Below are positions 48,329 to 56,319 of a stretch of 64,000 nt of DNA, piece by piece. The notes beneath the pieces were generated by a model. The model saw only the letters and a program-made list of their open reading frames with translations. It had not been told where the DNA came from and searched no databases. The stretch's first letter is position 1. Each line of letters begins with the position of its first letter. The stretch spans positions 1 through 64,000 of the forward strand of contig OMIX01000071.1 in the NCBI GenBank assembly GCA_900299195.1, written 5' to 3'. The translations under genes and the position numbers were made by a program. The stretch is from Deltaproteobacteria bacterium. GTDB lineage: Bacteria; Bdellovibrionota; FAC87; UBA2466.

Positions 48329-48502
48329 AGGCCTAATGGCCAACCACATTTTTAAAAAAGTTGCGGATGTCATGATTCTCAAGCCATTCACCATAACCGC
48401 TCATGTCGGAATTGCTGCTCCGCGGACCTACTTTGGTCAATTTCAGAGTATACTAGAAGTTCTCCGTTCAATTTTAATTCAACCACATCAAAAGGAGCTT
48501 CT

Positions 48503-48793
48503 ATGGCATCTCAAATGATTAAAGGCTTAGCGTTCATTTCTTTGTTGGGTCTAGTTGGCGGAAGACTGGTTGCAAACGAACCAGCTCCAGCCCCAGCGGC
48601 CGAAGCACCAGCCCCAGCAGCAGCTGAATGCAAAAAACACGACAACCATAAACACCAGCACGGTGAGAAGTGTGGCCATAAGGCACATCAGCACAAAGGG
48701 GCCGATGGTACTGAACACACTTGCTATATGCATGGTAAACACCATCACATGGTTCACGGTGAGCATACCGATGAGTGTGAGCATAAATCCTAA
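48503..48793 (+). CDS. secreted His/Cys-rich putative metal-binding protein
   Basis: signal peptide; KKHDNHKHQHGEKCGHKAHQHKG...CYMHGKHHHMVHGEH. Confidence 0.75.
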   Translation: MASQMIKGLAFISLLGLVGGRLVANEPAPAPAAEAPAPAAAECKKHDNHKHQHGEKCGHKAHQHKGADGTEHTCYMHGKHHHMVHGEHTDECEHKS

Positions 48794-48807
48794 GAGCTAA
48801 GAATATC

Positions 48808-48845
48808 AAAACCCCAGATTTTCTTTATGGAACTTCTGGGGTTTT
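48808..48845. terminator. rho-independent terminator
   Basis: 11-bp stem aaaaccccaga ... tctggggtttt. Confidence 0.85.
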
Positions 48846-48863
48846 ATTTTGCCTTTTTAAGAC
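48828..48863. repeat. 36-bp direct repeat, left copy of island boundary
   Basis: tggaacttctggggttttattttgcctttttaagac, identical to 55420-55455. Confidence 0.9.
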
Positions 48864-48930
48864 CCAGAAGTAACTCTAGTTAAACCGAAGACGATTGGGC
48901 GACCTAGAAACATTCCGCGGAGGATCGACT
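48861..48930. repeat. 70-bp repeat copy 1
   Basis: matches 54010-54079 with 3 mismatches. Confidence 0.9.
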
Positions 48931-49222
48931 ACAATCTGCTGAGGGGGTTGCCCATTCTCTGGCGCTGCAGTTGGATTGTTTCCTGTAGCTACAGGGTCAA
49001 AGAAGACCATAACGACGCCTAGTAGCCCAAAAGTGGCGTTCCGCTGTATTCCAAAGTCCAATTTTCAATTTATAGTTAATAGTCGAGCTAGGACTTTTGT
49101 GCTACTAGCTTTTCCACCAGCACAATACATCCAAGATTTACTCAGGACTAAAAATAGGTCCGTGAATTATTGCAGGTAAATTTTCCTTTGAATTTCAATT
49201 CTTTCCCTTTGAAATGCAATCG

Positions 49223-50386
49223 TCAAACTTTGAATATCGCTTCTAGCCCTGTTATCCAATGCATCGCTTGGGTTGTGCCAAACTTTCGAGAGAGCTTATC
49301 TAAGCTCAATAAATATTTTTCAGCTTTTTTATCTAAGTCGGTGCCTAAGGTTTCCAGGTTCTTGGCATCTGAGGCATCCACTCTCGTCGATGATTTAATT
49401 TCAACCAGAAGTTGTTTTTTTCCAGGGCGATCAATGACGAGATCGATTTCCACGTCATCCTTCGTTCTCAGATAGTGACAGGTCCAGTCCAATCGCCGAT
49501 AGGAAATATTTTTGATAAACTCCAAAATCACCCAGTGTTCAAAAGCCTCGCCCCACGCGTAGGTTTGAGGCAGTAAGTCGACCGATAAAGTATTCTCCAG
49601 GGCTCGCTTAATCCCCGGATCAATAAAATAAAACTTTGGACTTTGCCGTTGGGCTTTTCGTACCGACGTATGGTACGAGGGAAGATGAAATCCTATGAGC
49701 GTGTCCTCCAGAATTTCAAAATAGTTTGCGACTGTGACATCGTCGCAGCCGACTTCTTTGGCGATCTTAGATTTGTTGAGTATTTTTCCGTTCATCTGTG
49801 CAGCTACGGATAGGAATTTTCTAAAAGGTTCTAGATTACGAACCCATTGTTCTTCTTGAATCTCCTTTTGAAGGTAGGTGCTAATATAGGCTCGTAAATA
49901 TTCGTGGGCACTATCTTTATTCTCGGATAAAAACGCTTCAGGTAGGCCGCCCCTTTCAAGCAGATCTTTTAAGTTATGTTGCGACCCAAGTTCGAAAACC
50001 GAAAATGGAAAAAGATGATAGACCCAGGCACGGCCCGCTAGAAGATTTGTTCCTTTCTGTTTTAGCCGTCGACTGCTTGAGCCAGTCAGGACAAACTGCC
50101 TTTTTCTTTTCTGAATCTGAATTTGAACGGTGTCTAATAACCTAGGCAATCTTTGGACCTCATCGATCACAACGCGCTTATCGCGATTTTCCTTAGCATC
50201 GATGAGATCTTCAAAACGACTTGGATCCAAAAGCAATTGGTCATAAGTGTGAATATCTAACAAGTCCACGAAAAGAGTGTCTTTTGGGGAAAAATAATGC
50301 TCAAGGAAAGTAGTTTTTCCCGTTCCCCGAGAACCAAAAAGAAAAAAACTATTAGATTTTGATGGTTTACATAGTCTCTGAATCAT
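49223..50386 (-). CDS. AAA ATPase with DUF4143 C-terminal domain
   Basis: FLFGSRGTGKTTFLEHYF; VVIDEVQRLPRLLDTV; LTGSSSRRLK; C-terminal nuclease-like DVEIDLVIDRPGKKQLLVEIKSS. Confidence 0.88.
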   Translation of the reverse strand: MIQRLCKPSKSNSFFLFGSRGTGKTTFLEHYFSPKDTLFVDLLDIHTYDQLLLDPSRFEDLIDAKENRDKRVVIDEVQRLPRLLDTVQIQIQKRKRQFVLTGSSSRRLKQKGTNLLAGRAWVYHLFPFSVFELGSQHNLKDLLERGGLPEAFLSENKDSAHEYLRAYISTYLQKEIQEEQWVRNLEPFRKFLSVAAQMNGKILNKSKIAKEVGCDDVTVANYFEILEDTLIGFHLPSYHTSVRKAQRQSPKFYFIDPGIKRALENTLSVDLLPQTYAWGEAFEHWVILEFIKNISYRRLDWTCHYLRTKDDVEIDLVIDRPGKKQLLVEIKSSTRVDASDAKNLETLGTDLDKKAEKYLLSLDKLSRKFGTTQAMHWITGLEAIFKV

Positions 50387-50469
50387 AATCCGAATTTTAA
50401 CGCGTTTTTCTTGCTAAGGTCAATAATTTAGCCTGTTGGCGAGCAGGACTTGTAACGGCTAGAAGACTA

Positions 50470-51428
50470 TTGCATGACGCCAGTATGATCGATGCTGATG
50501 CGAATTTGGGGTCATTAGTTGAGCGAAAGAATGATGATCCAGAGACAAAAAAGCCTAGTCATTATAAAGAGCAGTATCACGACTTTGCGACGGGGAAAAA
50601 ACAACGAAAGTTCGCAAACCATACCCGCGTCAGTTCAACCGCTCCAGATGCGACGATTGTCTCCAGAGCAGGCGGTTATCGAAAACTTTGCGACAAAGGC
50701 ATTACACCTATGATGCAAAATCAAGAGTCATTACGGATTGCCATGTCACAACCGGTGCCCGGCATGAAAGCCAGCTCTTAGCAGAGCGCATTGATTATCA
50801 GCTAGAGCGATTTGGATTTGAAACCGAAGCAATCGCAGTAGATAAGGCTTATGGGAATGGTCCGAACTATCAGTACCTGCGTTCTAAAAGAATAACGCCT
50901 TACATTCCTATGGTTGCGGCAAACACAGCCAAAGAAAAGATTCCTAGAAGTAAATTTGCCTACGACAGAAAAAACGATCGGTACATCTGTCCAGAAAAAC
51001 ATTTCATGTTACCCTTTACGGCACTTCCCAATGGGACAAAGCGCTACCGAGTTCCTGGGAAGCTCTGTTTGACTTGCCCACTAAGACAAGAGTGTGTTTC
51101 GGAAAAAGCTTCCCAAAAAATTCGCTACATTCATAGAGGAGATCACCAAGATGAGGTGGACCTCATTCGCAAGCGGCAGACCACGGCTTATTTTAAATCA
51201 AAGCTCCGAGAAAGGCAGTGGAAGATCGAGGGGCTCGTTGGCGAGGCGAAACAAAACCACGGATTAAGGAGAGCAAGATACAGAGGGAGACACAAAGTTC
51301 AAATACAAGCGTACCTGATCGCAACGGTACAGAACCTCAAGAGGCTAGCAACCTCTTTGAAATTCTGGCTTTTTATTTTTCTAAGACGGGTTTTTCAACA
51401 GGCCCTTATAGCGAATAAAACTACCTAA
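50470..51428 (+). pseudogene. IS1182-like transposase remnant (5'-truncated, frameshifted near 50690)
   Basis: DADANLGSLVER... in frame 1, continuing as YTYDAKSRVITDCHVTTGARHE...WKIEGLVGEAKQNHGLRRARYRG in another frame. Confidence 0.85.
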
Positions 51429-51501
51429 CAAGCTGTGTTGTGCGGTTTCAAACCATAAGGTCGAGGCGGAAGTGTTCAGTATACGACATTTGGGCTGTTT
51501 G

Positions 51502-52260
51502 TTACCTCTGTCGCGGAACAGGGCACCACTCCTGAGTTTTAAATTGACTTTGACAGGATTGTTCACAGGATAGGCCCCAATTGCCCCAACTCCTCCTAGG
51601 GAAGTTACTCAAAACATCCCAGCAGCAGCTACAGCAACCTTGAAAATCTGGAGGGTTGTTTTTATTTCGGTTTGTACTGCATTGAACGGACGGGAAATCA
51701 TGTGGGTCAATGACCGAGCTCTCGCTTACAAAACAATAGGCCCCTACTGTGCCCGTGTTTGTACCCCTACAAAATTGATTACATAGGCTCGGACTCAGAT
51801 ACTTACGAGTATCAGAAGCCGGAAACGTTAACTCTGGTTCTGGGAAGCAGGTTCCTGGAATGATCGTTGGGCATGGCTTCCCCGGTGTTCTTTGGGGTTC
51901 AACCCCACAGCAAGTTCCATGGTAGCAAGCCAAATTAACGGCATGTCCCGCAATTCTTTGTTTAGGATGGGTTTCACAAAAAATACCCACAAAAGCACAG
52001 GTTATTCCGAGAGGTTCATTTTCTGGGTTCTTACACAGATTTAAAAAAGCATTGGCGAAATCATCGCAATCATAGGCAACTTGATACTGCTCCCCATTGC
52101 CCCACAAGCAAAGGGTAGTTGAGATTGCATTCATGCATGCCTGGGGCGAATCAGGAGCTCCCTCGATAACATCCAAAGTAAGCTCCCTGTCAACCCGACC
52201 TTTAGCCATCAGACCTGACAAAAGTAAAACTAGGAATAGGGCACATTCATAACTTTTCAT
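51502..52260 (-). CDS. secreted Cys-rich protein with transglutaminase-like Cys-Asp/His motif
   Basis: signal peptide; about 23 Cys in 252 aa; YDCDDFANAFLNLC ... AGHAVNLACYHG. Confidence 0.65.
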   Translation of the reverse strand: MKSYECALFLVLLLSGLMAKGRVDRELTLDVIEGAPDSPQACMNAISTTLCLWGNGEQYQVAYDCDDFANAFLNLCKNPENEPLGITCAFVGIFCETHPKQRIAGHAVNLACYHGTCCGVEPQRTPGKPCPTIIPGTCFPEPELTFPASDTRKYLSPSLCNQFCRGTNTGTVGAYCFVSESSVIDPHDFPSVQCSTNRNKNNPPDFQGCCSCCWDVLSNFPRRSWGNWGLSCEQSCQSQFKTQEWCPVPRQR

Positions 52261-52538
52261 GGCGACTCCTTTTTAATTTCCCTTTTTAGTTCAACAGCCA
52301 ACCGTGGAGTAATTAAAAGCTCGTAAATTCAAAGCTCCTTTTTGTTGAATCGAGTTTCTTAATCAGGCCCTTTATTTTTTAATGAGGCTTCACCTTTTGG
52401 TAATTTGATAAGACTCATAATCAATCCTTCCAGCAAACACTTTTAAGGTAGCAGAATATTGTGAAGCAAATATGGAGGAATTTTGAAACCGAATGGCCTC
52501 GTAAATAATGTTACCCAAGAATTCGGTAGTTAAAGCGC

Positions 52539-53851
52539 ATTGACTCACAATTAAGGTAACTTAGCGGGGTGTCAGGATTTTGAGTCAGTTACTGAGTGAC
52601 TCATTTAAAAAGCACTTTAGAATTTTTGTTGCGACACAAAAAACTAAGGAGGCCTAAAATGAGCCACTCAGCAAAAAAACAATATCTTTTTGCCATCATT
52701 GAACGCTACCAAAAAAGTGGTCGAAATGAGAAAAAAGTCATATTAAACGAGTTTTGTGCTATTTGCGGCTATAGCCGCAAATATGCAATTCGACTACTAA
52801 ACAACCCCCTAGAGCTGCCAAAAGTACGACCTGGCGCTAAACGACGATATGGGGATTTAGTTCGAGAACACCTATCCATCCTGTGGCGAGCTATGGGCCG
52901 AGTCTGTTCCAAGCGGATTAAAAAAGCATTACCCGAGTGGCTAGAGTACTATCAGGCGGGTAATTGTGATCAAGATACGCGAGATAAACTTTTAAAACTC
53001 AGTCATTCGACTATTGATCGAATTCTAAAACCCGAACGGAAGAAGGAAAAAGGAATCTCAACTACACGCCCAGCGAAATACTGGTATAAGGCACGAATTC
53101 CAATTCAAGCTGAAGACATCTCGGTAACTGAAGCAGGCTTTCTCACTGCTGATACAGTAGCTCACTGTGGCGATTCTGCAGGAGGATCCTATGCTAGTAC
53201 AATTACCGTAACTGACATCGCGTCAACCTGGACCTTAAATCGCGCAATAAGGGCTAAGACGCAAACAGAGGTTAAAGAGGGTATCTCAGCCATAGAGTTG
53301 TCTCTTCCTTTTGCTATGAAGGCGTTTAAATCAGATTGCGGCTCCGAATTTATGAATCGCACCCTATTTGAGTACTTTATTGATCGAGAAACTCCAGTTC
53401 TCTTCTTCCGAACCCGCCCATACCAAAAGAATGACAACTGCCATGTTGAGCAAAAGAACTTCACCCACGTTCGAAGTCTATTCGGATATGGACGCTTTGA
53501 CTCCGAAGAACTGGTAAATCTTATGAATGAAATCTACTCGGAATACTGGAATCCTTTGCAAAACTATTTTATTCCCACAATGAAACTGGCCCTAAAAGCC
53601 AGAGAGGGAGCCAAGATAAAGAAAGTATATGATGAAACACAAACTCCATTTCGCAGACTAATGGAATCCTCGGCCCTGTCCGAAGAGAAGAAAAAAGAAC
53701 TTCTAGAAAAAAAGAGAGATCTAAACCCATTCCATTTGAGAGCTATGCTAGATACCAAACTAGAAGAATTTAGATTAAGAGTGAAACAGCTGTCGCAAAA
53801 ATCTAAAGCTGCTGCCTAGTCCTGCCGGTTACATCTATATTTGAGTCAATA
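52539..53851 (+). mobile_element. insertion sequence with rve-type transposase; inferred terminal inverted repeats
   Basis: attgactcacaattaaggtaac at left; right end reverse complement attgactcaaatatagatgtaac; encloses transposase ORF. Confidence 0.65.
52596..53819 (+). CDS. rve/DDE integrase-core transposase (start may be MSHSAKK at 52659)
   Basis: LNEFCAICGYSRKYAIRLL; FLTADTVAHCGDS; FKSDCGSEFMN; KKNDNCHVEQKNFTHVR. Confidence 0.9.
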   Translation: MTHLKSTLEFLLRHKKLRRPKMSHSAKKQYLFAIIERYQKSGRNEKKVILNEFCAICGYSRKYAIRLLNNPLELPKVRPGAKRRYGDLVREHLSILWRAMGRVCSKRIKKALPEWLEYYQAGNCDQDTRDKLLKLSHSTIDRILKPERKKEKGISTTRPAKYWYKARIPIQAEDISVTEAGFLTADTVAHCGDSAGGSYASTITVTDIASTWTLNRAIRAKTQTEVKEGISAIELSLPFAMKAFKSDCGSEFMNRTLFEYFIDRETPVLFFRTRPYQKNDNCHVEQKNFTHVRSLFGYGRFDSEELVNLMNEIYSEYWNPLQNYFIPTMKLALKAREGAKIKKVYDETQTPFRRLMESSALSEEKKKELLEKKRDLNPFHLRAMLDTKLEEFRLRVKQLSQKSKAAA

Positions 53852-53924
53852 CGAAAGCCGGTGGCCTCATCATGGAGAGACCAGGGAATCCTCTGGGAAC
53901 TCCATAGAACAATGAGGAAAAGCC

Positions 53925-54011
53925 ATGAGTCTAACGCTAAAGCGGTTGTATCTGGATTTTTTGCGCGAACGTTACCGGAATACGAAGAGTCGAAAAGCGA
54001 AGATTATGCGA
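53925..54011 (+). pseudogene. N-terminal fragment of a second, related transposase
   Basis: MSLTLKRLYLDFLRERYRNTKSRKAKIM, resembling the N-terminus of the neighbouring transposase; interrupted by the 70-bp repeat. Confidence 0.55.
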
Positions 54012-54079
54012 CCCAGAAGTAACTCTAGTTAAACCGAAGACGATTGGGCGGCCTAAAAACATTCCACGGAGGATCGACT
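54010..54079. repeat. 70-bp repeat copy 2
   Basis: matches 48861-48930 with 3 mismatches. Confidence 0.9.
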
Positions 54080-54308
54080 TGTTTAAAGTCCTAAAAATGA
54101 AAAAAAAATGTTCATAGCTATTTAACTTTGGAAATCGTTGGTTGTTTTGAATGAAAGTTGTCAAAATGCCCTGCTCAATGAAGAAAAGTTCGACAGAGGG
54201 TGGGCAAGTTGTCAGGTATAAAAAAGATAGGCAAAGGTTTTGCATTATTTTATGAGTGTCCGTGTTTCTTCATCTGTCCCTCCAAGTATCACTTGAAGAT
54301 ATCCTTAA

Positions 54309-55376
54309 GTGTTTTCCCTCCGCAGATTGGTTGGGTGTGTCGTGTTTAGAAAAAAATGGTTGGTTTTTCCTATTCTTTGGCTTGGTGCCATTGGATGCCA
54401 AAACAGTGAATCGATCAACTTTCTTTTTCAAGGTGGGAACATTTTCCCAAATGCAGTCGTTTCCTGGGGAGATCGTTACTCGTTATCTGAAACATTGATT
54501 ATCAAGGGAGACCAAGAATACTCATTAGAACCAGTGAGTTTTCTTAAAACAAAGCTACGTTTTATGGTGTCTGTTCAATCGACACCTCGCCTACGCAAGA
54601 TGATTTTTATCATCGACATTTCGGGTTCAATGAAAAAAGTAGACCAAGAAGTCAATCAAAGTTGCCAACGATTGCAGGCCGTGGAGAATGCGATTAAGCA
54701 GGCTAAATCCCAAGGGCCTAGTCAATTTGCTGTACTCACATTTAATTCTGCGGTTGTTGAAAACTCGGCAGGCTTTTTTAACTCGCTAGAAGAGATGTTC
54801 CCTACCAAAAAGTTGAGTGATGTTTTTTGTGTGGCCCGAGGAAGCACTAGTTATGAAAAGCCTTTAATGGCTGCCGTCGAATTGATTAAAAAACAACAGT
54901 ACGACGCTAGTCATGAACTCTTCTTTTTGAGCGATGGCTTGCCCACTCGGGATGTGTCTGGAGGTGAGTTGGTAGCTACAGAGATTAAGGATTCAAACGA
55001 AATGATTATTGCTACTTTGTATTTGGGAGCCAAACAGAAAGACGAAGAATATCTAAAAACTAAGGTAGCTGGATATGATATCCAGGGAAACTTGTTACAT
55101 AAGGCCGTAGCTCAAGCATCTGGGCTTGTCGAAGCTTTGTCTGTTCTAAGTTTGGACCCTTTGATTTCTGGAAAGCTTTTATATCGTGAGATGGGCCAAT
55201 CTGAATGGGTCGAGATTGATATGCTGCCTATGACTCAGAAGGGATTGTTTTCTTCGACTGAAATTGAGTTTGATAGTGATTCATTTCCCTCCGGACTAGA
55301 AGTGAAGTTTGACTACCATACAGGTCGGGGCTCAATCCACTCGGGGTTCTCCAGGCTCCGATGGTTTGGCCACTAG
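54309..55376 (+). CDS. VWA-domain lipoprotein
   Basis: lipobox LWLGAIGC; MIDAS FIIDISGSM; FLSDGLPTRDV. Confidence 0.8.
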   Translation: MFSLRRLVGCVVFRKKWLVFPILWLGAIGCQNSESINFLFQGGNIFPNAVVSWGDRYSLSETLIIKGDQEYSLEPVSFLKTKLRFMVSVQSTPRLRKMIFIIDISGSMKKVDQEVNQSCQRLQAVENAIKQAKSQGPSQFAVLTFNSAVVENSAGFFNSLEEMFPTKKLSDVFCVARGSTSYEKPLMAAVELIKKQQYDASHELFFLSDGLPTRDVSGGELVATEIKDSNEMIIATLYLGAKQKDEEYLKTKVAGYDIQGNLLHKAVAQASGLVEALSVLSLDPLISGKLLYREMGQSEWVEIDMLPMTQKGLFSSTEIEFDSDSFPSGLEVKFDYHTGRGSIHSGFSRLRWFGH

Positions 55377-55419
55377 GGTCCGATTCCCTAGGGTAGGAAG
55401 GAACGAATATGCATCCATT

Positions 55420-55455
55420 TGGAACTTCTGGGGTTTTATTTTGCCTTTTTAAGAC
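55420..55455. repeat. 36-bp direct repeat, right copy of island boundary
   Basis: identical to 48828-48863. Confidence 0.9.
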
Positions 55456-56113
55456 GATTCCAGGACCATTTGAGGATTAACGGTAAGAATCCCAACAGAG
55501 TAAAAGAAACTATGAGATTTGGGGAAAGTAGCTGTCGAGTAGATTGTATCTTTGAAATTTGGGTTCCAGCGTTGACATAAACAGCGGTGGCTGGAAGCAT
55601 TCCGAGTTGGCTTACCCAAAAGAAGGTGATGGGTTTAATGCAAGTCAGTCCCATCGTGGAATTCACAATAAAAAACGGGAAGGTCGGAATAATTCTCAAT
55701 GCGAATAAATAGAAGGCCCCCTCTTTTTCAAATCCAGCATTAATTTTTTCTAGGGGTTTTTTAAATTTTTCCTGAAAGAAATCTCTCATTAAGTAACGAG
55801 CTAAAAGAAAAGCCAATGTAGCGCCGACCGAGGAGGTCAGAGAAACTAGAAACAGCCCCCAACCAAAACCAAAAAGAGCGCCTGCCGCTAGCGTGAGTAC
55901 AGTCGCACCAGGAATAGCTAGTGCTGCGCAGATTAAATACGAGAAACAAAACACAGCTACAGTGAGAACGGGATGGGCTGAGTAATAAGATTGAAACTTG
56001 GCCTGCTGACTTTGAAGGTGCTCTAAAGTGAAATAAGATCTCCCGTAAAAACTTACCGACAGGATGAGTACCAATAAAACTAGCGCAATCAATGTTTTTA
56101 GTTTTTTAGCCAT
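55436..56113 (-). CDS. TVP38/TMEM64 (DedA-like) membrane protein
   Basis: GATVLTLAAGALFGFGWGLFLVSLTSSVGATLAFLLARYL; RIIPTFPFFIVNSTMGLT. Confidence 0.88.
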   Translation of the reverse strand: MAKKLKTLIALVLLVLILSVSFYGRSYFTLEHLQSQQAKFQSYYSAHPVLTVAVFCFSYLICAALAIPGATVLTLAAGALFGFGWGLFLVSLTSSVGATLAFLLARYLMRDFFQEKFKKPLEKINAGFEKEGAFYLFALRIIPTFPFFIVNSTMGLTCIKPITFFWVSQLGMLPATAVYVNAGTQISKIQSTRQLLSPNLIVSFTLLGFLPLILKWSWNRLKKAK

Positions 56114-56319
56114 AACATGCAGTTATTGTTGCCGATGACTCTCTTCTTAAGAGGGCCTTATCACCCCTAGGGATGTCTAAGAAGTATTCGACTGTCTAAC
56201 AGTTTTACATCCCAAATGATTAAGATGTCTAATTTTTATTCGTCTTAACAAGTAAATGACAGTTGTTTAGGTTTGGTACACCAATTGCTCACAGTCTCGC
56301 AGGAGAGTGGTGGGAGCCT

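Noticed and set aside
48551-48809. Overlapping minus-strand and alternative-frame ORFs over the His-rich gene
   Set aside because: Low-complexity His/Ala-rich sequence yields open alternative frames; only frame 48503-48793 has a signal peptide and upstream RBS.
52530-53860. Target-site duplication flanking the intact IS
   Set aside because: Flanks (aaagcgc / acgaaagc) show no convincing direct repeat outside the inferred inverted repeats.
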